Below are positions 1-12,039 of a DNA stretch of 64,000 nucleotides, piece by piece (the stretch's first letter is position 1; each line of letters starts with the position of its first letter). The stretch spans positions 326,091,595-326,155,594 of the forward strand of contig JASDDO010000001.1 in the NCBI GenBank assembly GCA_030015575.1, in the 5' to 3' direction. The stretch comes from Agapanthus africanus (Eukaryota > Streptophyta > Magnoliopsida > Asparagales > Amaryllidaceae). Below the pieces are notes generated by a model. That model saw only the letters and a list, made by a program, of their open reading frames with translations. It did no database searches and was not told where the DNA came from. A program made the position numbers and the translations under genes.

Positions 1-2195
1 AGCTTAATCCTCTGTATAGACCAAAGCACAATGGTGTATCGGAGATCGAACCCTATTAGATATGGTGCGCTCTATGATGAGCACCGCTGAGTTACCTATT
101 TCCTTTTGGGGTTATGCGCTTGAGACAGCAGCATACATATTGAATAGAGTTCTAACCAAATCGGTGCCTACCACTCCATATGAGATATGGAATGGGAAGA
201 GACCATCTCTTAAACAAGTTAAGATTTGGGGTTGTTAGGCCTATGTTAAAAAGCAAAATCCGGACAAGCTCGAGCCAAGATCAGTTCTTTGCAAGTTTGT
301 GGGATATCCAAGCAATTCGTATGGATATCATTTTTACCTCAGTGAAGAACAAAAAGTGTTTGTTGCTCAACATGCCACCTTTTTAGAAATGGAATTTCTT
401 GCAAAAGAGATTGTTGGCAATGAGTTAGAGCTAGAAGAAGTTCCAACCGTACAAACTATAGAAGAAGATTTGGTAGAACCGGAGGATTCGATAGTTCCGA
501 ACCAACCTCAGCTTCTCTGCCGATCTAGTAGGGTCCCTCATCCACCTAAGAGATACTATGGTTTTCTTATTGATGGTGGGAGCGAGGATTGCATCATGGA
601 AGATGATGACCCGACTAGCTTCGAGCAATCTATCACGAGTGGGGACCTTGTGAAATGGCTGGATGCAATGCGATCTGAGATGGAATCCATATACACCAAC
701 AAAGTATGGAATTTGGAAGTTGCTCCCGAAGGGGTAAAACCCATTGGGAGCAAATGGATCTTTAAGAAGAAACTTGGTGTAAATGGAAAAGTTGAGACTT
801 TCAAAGTTAGACTTGTTGCAAAAGGTTTTCGTCAACGACCAGCTGTGGATTATGATGAAACCTTTTCTCCAGTGGCTATGCTTAAGTCCATCCAGATCCT
901 ACTTGCCATCGCTGCATACCATGACTACGAAATCTAGCAAATGGATGTTAAGACCTCCTTTCTAGATGGTGATTTAGAAGAGAGCGTGTACATGACTCAG
1001 CCGGAGGGTTTCATAGGCAATGGGAGCATCGGAAAGGTGTACAAGCTGCTTAAATCAATCTAAGGGTTGAAGCAGGCATCGCGGAGTTGGAACATCTGTT
1101 TTGATGAGGTAGTCAAAGAGTTTGACTTCATCAAAAACGTAGATGAACCTTGTATATAGAAGAAGGTCGCAGAGAGTAAGGTTGTCTTCCTCGTATTGTA
1201 CGTGGATGATATACTCTTGATAGAAAATGATATTCCTATGCTGCACTCGGTCAAGCTCTTCTTATCACAATGATTCTCAATGAAAGATCTAGGTGATGCC
1301 TCCTACATCTTAGGGATTAAGATATATTGAGATAGATCTAAATGGATACTTGGATTGTCCCAATCCAGGTACATTGACACCATACTAAAAAGGTTTAGTA
1401 TAGAAGATTCCAAGCATGGGAATATACCCACGATCTCAGGACTCACTCTCTCCAAAGAGTTCTCTCCGAAGATGGATTTGGAGAGAGATCGCATGCAAGG
1501 GATACCCTATGCTTCGGCAGTAGGCTCTATCATGTACGCGATGTTATGTACCAGACCCGATTTAGCATACTCACTAAGTGTAGTGAGTAGGTATCAAGCA
1601 GATCCAGGAGAGAATCACTGGACAGCTGTAAAGAACATTCTCAAGTACTTGAGAAGGACTTAAGAGATGTTCTTCGTGTATGGTAACGGTGAACTCCAAG
1701 TGGAGTCTTTTACTGACTTGAGCTCCTAGAGTAATAAGTACAACAGTAAGTCGGTCTCGGGTTTTTTCTGTACCCTCAACGGAGGGGCGGTGTGTTAGAA
1801 GAGTTCCAAGCAAGTCACCATTGCAGACTCGACGATGGAGGCTTAATACATCGCTGCCAACGTGCTGCCAAGGAATCTTTCTGGATGAAGAAGTTTATTG
1901 CTGAGCTTGGTGTGGTTCCATCCATTGAGCATCCAATACCTGTGTATTGTGATAACAATGGAGCGGTGGCTTTGGCCAAGGAACCCAGGTCCCATCAGAG
2001 ATCCAGAAATATTCTAAGGCGGCATCACCTGATCTAGGAGATAGTTGATCGCTGGGAGATCGAGGTTAGGAGAGTTGACAAGAAGGACAACGTAACGGAT
2101 CCACTCACAAATGCCCTCCCCTAGTCACAATTTGAGAGACTTTTTGGGATGTTGGGTTGATACTACAATACATGGCCTTAGTGCTAGTGGGTGAT
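1..2195 (+). pseudogene. Decayed copia Pol: integrase C-terminus, RT, RNase H
   Basis: By alignment with the intact copia-1 polyprotein, this covers the end of integrase (GVSE-type region near 35-60), the linker ending in a YYGFLIDG-like stretch (about 557-580), RT with [12 protein letters not shown] and YVDD regions (YVDD near 1,200), and RNase H with SADS/EAEYIAA- and YCDNNGAVALAKEPRSHQRSR-like stretches (to about 2,030). Several in-frame stops (for example near 237, 937, 1,152, 1,327, 1,727, 1,795 and 2,035) break it. Where copia-1 gives the intact codon, most differences at the stops are C-to-T or G-to-A. The longest open piece is 299-937. It cannot make a working protein. Confidence 0.9.
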
Positions 2196-3076
2196 TGTTT
2201 GTTATATGTATGCCGTAGAGGCCATTATTATACATATGATGTATATTATAGTGGATGCTTGGATATATATAGAGAGGACATTCTTGCTCGATATAATAGT
2301 ATGCTATATGGTTGTTCTTTGTTTTAACATGTAGACTTGTAATGTGATACTGTCTGGAACTCACATGTTGATAAAGCCCTTAGGATATGTACTTGACTAC
2401 CAGGACTCTGATGAAGATCATACTAATGGGGCTAGGTTAGTTCTCAAGTACATCCTTTAGTTGTTCCTAGTTGAGGGAATATCGAGACATGGCTTCGATA
2501 TTCCAGAGTAGACTAGCGTATACTCTCTTGACCTATATGATAGGTGATGGATGATCCTACAGCCAATGCTACTTAACATCAAAGATGGTATACGGGTGCT
2601 CAGTGGAGACTGGGTACACTGAACAGGACTCACCGAGGACTCCTATGTGGTAGTATACCTATCTTCACATAGCAGTCCTCTGGTGACACCGGTACAGGTT
2701 AGTCTGTAGGTCCGAGATCGTCATAGAGTCATGTGCGGCTCCCTCTATGCTTTGATTTCCTCTCTACCACGCACTAAGGATACGTGCAAACAGGTGGATT
2801 TTGGGTACAGTCTCGAGTCGTATGGAGGCAATGAGCGATAGGAGGGGTTTCGTCACTCCCGGTATTGGGGGTTGATGTTGCACTATGCTTGATTAGCTAT
2901 AACTGGATGTTCCTGGCCAGAGCTGCCGCCGAGATTTACTGATAATTGTTATCAGTAGTTTCTCAAACCGTTATAGGCTAGACTTCGGCAAGACTTATCT
3001 CGTTACTTGGAACTGACGTTCTCCACCCTTGGACATGATATGCGACATATCAGACGAAGAGACCGGACTGTACGGT
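2196..3076 (+). repeat. Truncated 3' LTR of copia-4
   Basis: Starts TGTT after a decayed PPT (GTGGGTGAT) and aligns with the first ~880 bp of the copia-1 LTR: the TATGTATGCC-GTAGAGGCC start, the CTTGACTAC region, the GGTGCTCAGT block and the GGACTGTACGGT block. It stops abruptly at 3,076, where the gypsy-1 LTR end begins. About 1.2 kb of LTR is missing. Confidence 0.85.
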
Positions 3077-6000
3077 TGTCACGACCCAAATGAGCCACGT
3101 GACCGGCACTTAAATCACGTGACATCTAAAGACATCTAAAGACATCGACGTAATCCAAGTAAGCCGAAACCCGGAATCTTAACCCTTTTTGAAAATAGTG
3201 GAGGTGAGGTTTAAATAATCATCCGATAAAATCAATTTAAATAACATTTAAGTTTAACTAAATATGTTGAAAAGCATTTATGACGTTTTGAAACTTGACA
3301 TCACCACCTTTACATTTTTATAAAAACCCGATACAACATAATAAAATAGCATCCCAACGGAAGCTAGTCTCCACGTCCAAACGATGGAGCAACCAACAAT
3401 CTAAATCAGAATTCGACTCCAAAGAGTGCGACATCACCACTCTTAAACTCTAAGTCTTGCTTCTAAGTCCATAATATACCACTTCTAAGTTGATGGAATT
3501 TCCACTAGATACAAGAATATATGAATAATCAAGAGTGAGTATGGTATAATAATAACCCACTTACCAATCAATTCCTGAAAAGAATGCGTGTCCAAGCTGC
3601 TGATAATCCAAGCGGTAAAACCTGCAAGAAACTGTGGCACAATAGGGATGAGTTGCCAACTCTGTGAATAAAATTACATCTAAAGGTAGAAATCGAAATT
3701 CATGACGATACCTAGGTGATCAGTATAGTCCTATCATAATCTGTACCAATATACTATATGATATGCATATGTACAATACTATCTCTCATGCAATCCCAAG
3801 TATAATATCTCCAAGTCATATGAGTCAAAATCATGAATTTATATTTCGTGTTGGAATTCCTTTTTGTATATGAATGTCTGTACAAATATATGCAGGTACT
3901 GTCCTTCGGATTAGTCCTGGTTGAATCCACTAATAATATCTAACTGTGTACCTCATGATAATGCTCATATCAATATATATATATATATATATAGATGTGC
4001 AGCATCGACATCGAAATCCAAAATATCTCATGTCCATCATCGACACGTAAATACAGATATCGTTGACACCACTTCAATAGATGATCGCCAACCGATATCC
4101 TGGCTACGATCAGTATCCCCTGGATATCCGCCGTGCCCAATCGAACGCCGGTGAGTATCCCCTGGATATCTGCCGTGCGCATTTCTATCTACGGTCAGTA
4201 TCCCCTGGATATCTGTCGAGCTCATTTCTATCTCCGGTCAGTATCCCCTGGATATCTGCCATGCTCATTTCTATCTCCAGTCAGTATCCTCGTTAGTCTC
4301 CCCGCCTATAATGCGGCTATCCTGTCCCTCGGCCCCGACCGGGTCCACCATGTATCCAACTGTATGCCTACCGACTCAGTCTGGATAATATACAAAGCCG
4401 TAAGCGTATGACCCCCAACTCGGTTCGGAATCAAAATCAGAAAACACAAAACTCATGGTGGACGTTTAGCTCATCATATTAAAATATCAAGTGAGGAATA
4501 AGAATCTTGCATAGATTGTATTGATGATATATTATATATATACATATATAACAGTTTCCCATACCACCGATATATATCATCAGGAGTAAAATACCCAGAA
4601 AATCCAAAGAATCAAATACAACATTTATATTAGTAATATTCATAATTTACAACAGGAATAAAGAAGACTACGTAATTATATCACATATACATAGATTTCA
4701 ATTCTACTGTGATATGGTACTACTAATGATGTGTAGTGTAGCATATATGTCTGTGCTCGTACAACATGGCAATCATTAGTATGTGTGCAAGTTTTTTACG
4801 GTGTAACAACCTATTTATTTTAATACATATATAACAGCAAGGTTCTACGTTGACATGGCAATACCAGTGAGGTGTACTATAACATACATTCACGTGCTTG
4901 TGCAGCATAGTACTCATTGGTATTTGTGCAGTATTCTAGCAGAGTGTGCGTAACGCAGAAACGTATAATATGGATAATATAATGCAAACATGCAAATTAA
5001 TCTAAACATAACTATTGTAATTACTTGCTATGAGCTATACCATTATGTTTAGATATGATCGAATCGTTAAGTTTGAAATAAGGAAGCTGCGCTAGAAAAA
5101 TAGATATCCATTTTAGAAACTAGCACGCATCCTGGTATTTTATTTTAAAGACAAATGAATCGTAGATTTAAAAAGAATATAGCTCATACAAATATTACAT
5201 CCTAAAACAGAATATAACTTAACCTTACGAGTCAAAGGATAGGTTGGCCATTATTCGGCATACAAATTTCATCATTTCCAATACTTATAAATCCTTATAT
5301 TATATTTCATCATATCACTGTATCGGTATCATCTCAAGTCTAGCATGACCCCTCTTACAAATGCATCAAACCATATCCATATCGTATCACTGTATCTCAT
5401 CTATAACTATGCATGAAACTATATGAAATTGAAGGACATACTAGATGTGATATTATATGAATAATTTGAATAAATACTAAACTAACTAGATATCATAAAA
5501 CTATTTGTAAGGTTGCGGGGGTGCTATACACCATACACCCGACTTTCCTAGTAGATGTAAATCTACTCTCCAACTTAAAAGCTCGCTGAATCCATACTGC
5601 TACATCGCCAACTCCGTCTCGGAATCCTCGAATCGTACCTATATTCGTATTTAAATTGCATAAAAGTAAATATCATATCGAAAACAAATAAAACAAGCTA
5701 AACGCCCGTAGGTCAGAACCAACAACACACTTAACCTAAAAACGACAACAAAATTCTGTCGTTAACGTATAAACGTCAACGGTTCAGCTGCAACATCAAA
5801 ATACGAAAAATCCATATCATAAATATCTGAAATTTGATAAACTATTTTTAAAACGTTCCCAGATTTTATTGTGTAAATATTTAGACAACACAAACAATAC
5901 AGAGACTTGTAAAATACCAACTCCAAGCTACAGAATAAGAATCAACACCAAAATCCATAGGATGGCCGGCGTCACCGGATTTCAAGGTTGCCTCGCCGGA

Positions 6001-6881
6001 TTATGTGGGGAGTTTGGGGCTCAGGTTTTAAGTGTAGTTTTCTAATTGTCTCATTATACTTTTGGTCTTGCTATTCTTTCTAGTGATTGTACCTAGTGGT
6101 TCCAAATTCAGTTACAGTAGCTAAATTATCACAAACACTAAACATGCTACGTGTCGTATATATAATTTTACTCTTAAACTGATTTTAGCTTACAGATTTA
6201 ACCCACTGAAAAACTAATTTAAACAATACCAAACATACCTAAACACCTACAGAGAGTAACCGAAAACTCACAATACGCAATTCCCTTAACGGTCCGGCGA
6301 GATTGGATTTTCCTTGATGGTCGCCGGCCAAAATCCGAGCACTGGGGTTCATTATCTTATGGTTAATTCTAGGTCTAGATTATAAGGTCCAGATACTGTT
6401 TGATCAATCTATTTATCATTTAAACTAGAGCAGATTCAAACAGAGGCTAAACTTATCAAAATTCGATATTACGATATTCTATTTTTAATGTAAAACAGTT
6501 TCAGAATCAAAATCATACAGGGTTCAAGGATTATAACTACAGCAAGATCATTGGAAAAGCTTCCACTAAGATACACAAGCTCAAGTTCCTTGCAAGAGGG
6601 TGATTGTGAAGCCTTAGCACTTAGCTCTTGTTTTCACTCATTTATGTTTTCTTTTGTGAGTTCTTAATGTTTTCTTTCTCTTCCCTTTCTTTAACTTCTG
6701 ATCTTATGAACTGAACAATGGGGTGAGATAAGGAAATGAGTGAGGGTTTGTGGTAGAGAAAGGAGGAGGTGGAATGTGCGAGGTGGTGGTGTAAAGGGAG
6801 AGAGGAGGATGTGTCACACAAGTAGTAAGGTGGGGTTTCATGCAAGGAGGAGGTAGAGGGAGGAGAGTATGGTGAGGGTAA
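3077..6881 (-). repeat. Gypsy-1 3' LTR, U5-proximal piece
   Basis: Begins (plus coordinates) TGTCACGACCC. From 3,096 to about 6,322 it matches 29,963-33,181 almost base for base, with a 16-bp tandem duplication near 3,120-3,150 that the other copy lacks. The part 6,323-6,881 has no second copy because the right LTR is cut at 33,181. On the minus strand 6,640-6,900 is pyrimidine-rich, as seen around plant transcription starts. ORFs here (for example minus 6,642-6,923) are low-complexity and not considered genes. Confidence 0.75.
4108..4300. repeat. 41-43 bp tandem repeat inside the gypsy LTR
   Basis: Four units beginning CAGTATCCCCTGGATATC at about 4,111, 4,154, 4,195 and 4,238, ending with a decayed unit. 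The same array occurs in the other LTR copy at about 30,957-31,140 and, in reduced form, in the diverged copy near 35,955-35,990, so the array is an ancestral part of the LTR. Confidence 0.85.
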
Positions 6882-8967
6882 TGTAAGTACACGGTAGCAC
6901 CCCGGCCGTCTAACAGAGGCCAAATATGGAACAAAAACTTTTTAGCTGGCGCTATCGCGTACTATATCCCGGATCTGCCATTAAAGCTAACCTAACAAAC
7001 TACAAAGTGGGTAGAAATATTATACCGAAAGATCCGAGTCCTTCGGTCTTCAACCATCATCCCAAGTTTTGTTGCGGCTGCTCCGATCTCCTGAATCTCC
7101 AGTCTTCTCGTCCAGGTGGCACCACGTCGACGGATCTTTAAACGGGCTCCCGCCTCTGAACCGAGGCAACTCGATCATCAAGTTTGCTAAAAGAGATGAT
7201 CAAGATTGATGTAAACAATGAGTAGAACACTTTGTCTCGCTTCGTCCAAAGTTTTGGACGAACGGTTAATGAAGTTACCTTTTGGATCGGGTGAAATGAG
7301 AAATGAGGCTATCTAATTTCCATGAATCCAAAACTATAATCTTTTCCAAATTAACAACCATCTCTCAAGCAAAAGGGGCCGGCCACATTATGTAGAGGTG
7401 GTGGTGAGTGTAGGAACAAGGAAGGTAACCTTAAGCAATAATGTATCATGAAGAAATATCTTAGCACAAACAAAATCCTATTAATGCAAATAGTGACTCA
7501 CTTAACACCTTGCAAAACAATTAATGCAACCTAATGAGTCACTAACCTAGTCACCATTCTAAGCCATCATCTAGAAGCTTCCATACTCTTCTCAAGAAAA
7601 GATTAATCCGTCTTTAACCGAATGTTAAAGACGGGCGATAGAAAACTGGAAACTGGAAACTGGCAACTTCCAAAAGTGATCCCGAAACGAATTTCAGGAT
7701 AACCCTGTAACAATATAAACATACCCGTATTTGTATTACGACCGAATACAAATGCAACCGTGACAAAGATATTATATCTACTCAGTATAATACTGGGATC
7801 CGGCTTAAACCAAAGCCTACCAGTATTATCTGCCCGAAAAATGACATCTGCGAAAACGCACGTGCATTTTCCGAACCCTGCCATAAAACCATACGACCTC
7901 TAGAACATTTCGCCCGAACTTTGGAAACGGTCTGTGGGGGACTCTAATGACTCATCAACACACTGGCTCTGGGTATAACCTCTAGCACGTCAGAGGTACA
8001 TGCTGTACGTAACGGTTGCCTATGTGTTGATTGGAAAGGGAAGCTGACGAGCGAACTCATCCATAAACCCTACTGAGCCTAACAGTGACAATATCCGTAC
8101 AGTCCGGTCCGTTCGTCTAAAGAGTATCACATATCGAGTATAGAGAGGTGAGTAAAGTCAAACCCCTAATAACGCGATAAATCATGTCGGCATGAAGCCC
8201 ATCACCATCTGAGAAACTAGTGATCCAAATAAGTAATTGTCCACTACCTCGGCCGAGGATTTCTAGTGATGGCCACCTGTGCACTGTACGACATCAACCC
8301 CCTATACCGGGAGAGACGAATCCCCGACGATCCGCTCACTGCCTCCATGTGGCTCGGGACTGTACCCAAAAAATACCTGTTTGCACGTCTCCTTTGAGCG
8401 TGGTAGGGTAGGAATTAAAGCACAGTGGGAACTCACACGAGACAAATGACGATCTCAGGTCGACAAACTAACCTGTACACATGTCACCTGGGAACTGCTA
8501 TCTGACGATATGTATAATACCAACTAGCATGTTCCCGGCGAGTAATGTCCGGTGTACTCATAACCCAATGAGCACCTGCATACATCTTAGGTGATCCAAC
8601 TGACACCAGTGGCTTGTGAGACCAGCCACCGCCCCTCGTCGGGGTCTCGACTGTATACACTAGTTTACTCTGGAGTATCGATGCCCTGTCTCGAAACTCC
8701 CATGACTAGGGACACTTTAAGGATGTGCTTACAGACCCCAGCTCCCACGTATATGATCGCCATCATACTACTGGCAGTCAAGCAAAAATCCTATGGGCTC
8801 TATCAACATGCAATAGCGAACTAAAGCATGTATACGATAATAAAGACAAACCAGATAGCATATTATCATCTCGAGCAAGACTGTCATATCGTTATAGGTC
8901 CTGCCTCAATCATTATAATCATGTACCTGCAATCCAATAATTGACTTTGAGGGCACTATATCCAACA
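6882..8967 (-). repeat. Copia-2 3' LTR
   Basis: 2,086 bp, collinear with 25,152-27,215. A visible indel near 8,765-8,783 (ATACTACTGGCAGTCA-type stretch) is absent from the partner, besides scattered substitutions. The divergence exceeds that between the copia-1 LTRs, consistent with copia-1 inserting later. Small ORFs (minus 7,603-7,884; plus 8,220-8,411; plus 8,591-8,824) are LTR sequence, not genes. Confidence 0.92.
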
Positions 8968-9965
8968 ATCTCCCACTTGCACTTAAGGTTAATTATTGCG
9001 ATGTCGCATACTTACAGCCCGTGTGACACCGAACACCCAACTCCTCTACTAATCAGTTTCACAAAGCTAGTTTGTAAAACTCGGGTGTTCGAGAAATAGC
9101 CTCAGTGAGTGGATCCGCTCTGATGTTTTTTTCTATGTCTCTCTTAATCTCAAGTTCACGGAGAAAGCCATCTCCCGAATCGAGTAATACCTGTCTTAGA
9201 ATATGTCTGGATATCTGATGGGACTTAGTTCATATATGAACTCCAAATCCAAACTTCTTAGACTTTATTGATAACTGAACCTAATCAGTATCCAGCACCA
9301 TGCCTCCCACAGTATCCTCTTGGACCACCTGTCCATAATATTGTCCCTCATCAGAGGGAAAACTATAACTCTGACAATCACTCTGTCATCCATGTCACCT
9401 TGGAAGCCTGGAATGATAACCATCTCCCGAAGGAGGCTGTTGTCATCAAATCCATAGAACATGCACTTATGTTCTAAAACTGCTTCCTTATGTTTCTCCT
9501 GGATTGGATTAATATAAACTTATCGCATCTAGTGCAAAAACAACATCTGGTGTGGTACTTGACATCTCTTTATTGACTCAATTGCCTAAGAAAGTGGTCT
9601 GCCAATCATGCACATCCCTCTCTCCTTTAGTCTCTAAGACACCTTTAGAGAGGGTGACTCCATCACCTGCAGGTACACCACCATGCCAGGAGTCATTTAT
9701 TCTAAAATACCATTAGAATATTATCAAAGTACCCATATTGGGAAACTACCAAAATCTAGATCTAAAACGATAGATCTGGTAACCAGAATGTCTGATATTA
9801 TATCCATATCCTTGTGCAGAAACAACTGTGTGACGACCACAGTACAACCGATCGTAGTATATGAATTTTACTTCCTACTCTGTGTATGCCATCCAAATAC
9901 CAGGACATCACACTCTACTACCATCTTAATAGATCCATCCCCTATTCTGATGAAGTCAAACCTAT
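8968..9965 (-). pseudogene. Copia-2 interior, 3' part: ruined RT/RNase H
   Basis: Read on the minus strand, this aligns at the nucleotide level with the copia-1 segment from RT to the PPT. Examples are the GAGTCACCCTCTCTAAAGG block near 9,640-9,665 (copia-1 about 17,715) and the block near 9,195-9,240 matching the CATCAGCGGTCCAGACACATC region of RNase H (copia-1 about 18,265). No frame stays open. The same ruined sequence recurs in copia-3 at 43,279-44,272. Confidence 0.8.
9961..9965. repeat. Target-site duplication CCTAT (left) of copia-1
   Basis: CCTAT directly precedes the copia-1 5' LTR and recurs at 20,533-20,537 after the 3' LTR. The homologous uninterrupted site in copia-3 (CCTAT at 44,273-44,277, within GTCAAACCTATGACTGTCA) shows the empty state. 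Confidence 0.95.
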
Positions 9966-11197
9966 TGTTAGATATATGTATGCCCTAGAGGCCATTATGT
10001 GATAGTGGATGTATCTATACATGTATATATATTCAGTTTGCATTCTTGCTCGACATGATAGTATGCTATCTGGTTCTTCTTTATCTGACATGTTTATTTG
10101 ATCATGCTTTTATTCATTCATACATGCTGATAAAGCCCTGAGGATATCGGCTTGACTACTCTGATTATGATGGAGATCATACTAGTGGGACATCTGTAGT
10201 CTATAAGCATATCCTGGAATGTCCCTAGTCGGAGGTGTATCGAGACGGGGCATCGATATACCAGAGTAGACTAGCGTATATGATACTAGACCCATGTGAT
10301 GGGCGATGAATGTTCCCACATTCATCGATGTTTGACATCAAGATCGTATACGGGTGCTCAGTGCTGACTGGGTACACTGGACGGACTCACCGAGAACTCC
10401 TATATGGAATTATATCTATCGTTGGATAGCAGTTCTCAGGTGACACTGGTACAGGTTAGTCTGTAGACCCGAGATCGTCATGGAGTCTTGTGTGTTCTCC
10501 CACTGTACTTTAATTGCCACCCTACCACGGCTCTACTGAGTCGTGCAAACAGGTGGCCGTTGGGTACAGTCCCGAGACACACGAAGGCAATGAGCGATAG
10601 GAGGGGTTTTGTCTCTCCCGGTATTGGGAGTTGATGCTGTGCTGTGCTCGACTGGTTATAACAGCAAGTCCCTGGCCAGGGCTGCTGAGATTTGCTGGTA
10701 AGTGTTATCAGTAGTTTCTCGATCTGTTATAGACCATTCACCGACACGACTTATTGAGTTATTGGGGTCGACGTGAACATCCCTAGGCTCGATATGCAGC
10801 ATATCTGATGAAGAGACCGGACTGTACGGTAGTGTTGCCAGATGGCTCGACGGGAGTTGTAACAGGTTCGCTTGTTTTCTTCTTATCGCTCAATACCCGG
10901 GTGGCCGTTACGTTTGGCTGACCGCTTGCGGCTTGGGGGTGCTTGATATGATCATCACCCACTGCCGGCGTATTGATGAGTCTTAGAGTCCCACATAGGA
11001 GTTACCTAGTCCAGGCGAAACGTTGTGGTGCGCGTATGCGATATGCGCTTGGACCCGATTAAAATGCGTGTATGGGATACCGTATATTAATTGGGCGGCT
11101 TGCTAATGGTCGGGTCATATGTGATATGACCGGATTAGTGAATCAAGTGTTGATTCATCATTAGTTTCTCACTACAAATCCTATCTTGTTTATGTTG

Positions 11198-11273
11198 GAT
11201 GTATGCATGCATGTGTGCATTCATTCTTGTTCATGCACATATGGATGTGCAAGCACACATGCATACATACATC
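11198..11273. repeat. Long inverted repeat in copia-1 LTR
   Basis: The 21-nt left arm 11,198-11,218 and right arm 11,253-11,273 are complementary at 20 of 21 positions. Within the 34-nt spacer is a second perfect 7-bp stem (TGCACAT 11,234-11,240 / ATGTGCA 11,245-11,251). The same structure is in the 3' LTR at about 19,704-19,779. It lies ~260 bp upstream of the TATA candidate. Confidence 0.9.
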
Positions 11274-11533
11274 ATATATTATCATGGTTGTTTATACAAT
11301 GGGAATGGTGGATGTATAAGAATTACACCATGGTTATATTTGGATAATTATTGGATTTAAATTAAAGCAAAAGAAAATGAAAAATGGGTTAAATCACTTA
11401 AGAGTTTCTACACTCTTCTAACTCAACCATGCTCACCTAACTTTTAACCCATAGTTTATTTTCTTATCATGCTTTCAATTTAAATAAAATGATATCTCTA
11501 AATCTAACCATGGTTGGTTTAGAGAAAGGAAAA

Positions 11534-11542
11534 TATATATAG
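11534..11542 (+). promoter_or_regulatory. TATA box candidate of copia-1 LTR
   Basis: TATATATAG in an otherwise moderate-AT context (AGGAAAATATATATAGCTATT), followed about 30 bp on by a CT-rich stretch with CTCTTCTTC. This fits an LTR U3/R border. The twin is near 20,040. The start site itself cannot be fixed by eye. Confidence 0.6.
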
Positions 11543-12027
11543 CTATTTTCCTTTTTCTTTTTCATAAGATAATTCATTCTCTTCTTCTAAAATCCACCAT
11601 CTTCATCAACCTCCATACTTATGCTCTCTAGTTCTTATAAGAGAGTGAATCACTCATAAAAATAAGATTTTGAAGTGAGATCCATAGCCACAACTTCATT
11701 CTAATCAAGTATAGCTCACTTGATTAGAGTGTTCTCCTTGTTTTACCAAACTTGCTAGCTTGGACGGGAAGCTCCGGGTGGATCGTCGTGGACGCAAGAG
11801 GACGACGAGTGGACCTTCTTCCAACACCCTAGGGTCAAAGGAGCAAAGAAAAAGGGGAGCTACAAAGGTTGTAGTCTTGAAACCCTAACTTTGTTAGCTT
11901 ATAGTTTTGTAACCCTAATCTTTCTAGGATCGATTCCTTTGCTTGTTAGTTTAGCACCATAAAAATGAAAACTTTAGGTCATGTGATGCTTGAAATCTCT
12001 TCATAGGGTGCTATACTAACCTAACAT

Positions 12028-12039
12028 TGGTATCAGAGC
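12028..12039 (+). other. Primer binding site of copia-1 (initiator tRNA-Met type)
   Basis: TGGTATCAGAGC begins one base after the LTR end. It is the standard plant copia primer site, complementary to the 3' end of initiator tRNA-Met, from which minus-strand cDNA is primed. Confidence 0.95.

Larger units (their letters stand above)
1..3076 (+). mobile_element. Copia-4: decayed Ty1/copia fragment (pol + truncated 3' LTR)
   Basis: Left-truncated by the window edge and right-truncated at 3,076, where the gypsy-1 LTR begins. It runs parallel to copia-1 (about 16,270-19,330) in the same order: integrase C-terminal part, RT, RNase H, PPT-like site, LTR. It belongs to the same family as copia-1 but is clearly older. 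It is the oldest visible layer of the left nest, because gypsy-1 interrupts its LTR after about 880 bp. The missing LTR remainder is not found elsewhere in the window. Confidence 0.85.
9966..12026 (+). repeat. Copia-1 5' LTR
   Basis: 2,061 bp, from TGTTAGATATATG to CTAACCTAACA; equal in length to 18,472-20,532. TG...CA ends are present. U3 contains a long imperfect hairpin (11,198-11,273) and a TATATATAG box near 11,534, followed by a transcribed-type region rich in CT. Confidence 0.97.

Noticed and set aside
6642-6923. Minus ORF rich in Ser/Pro/His at the gypsy-1/copia-2 border
   Set aside because: Low-complexity pyrimidine-rich LTR DNA and crosses the copia-2 junction at 6,881/6,882.
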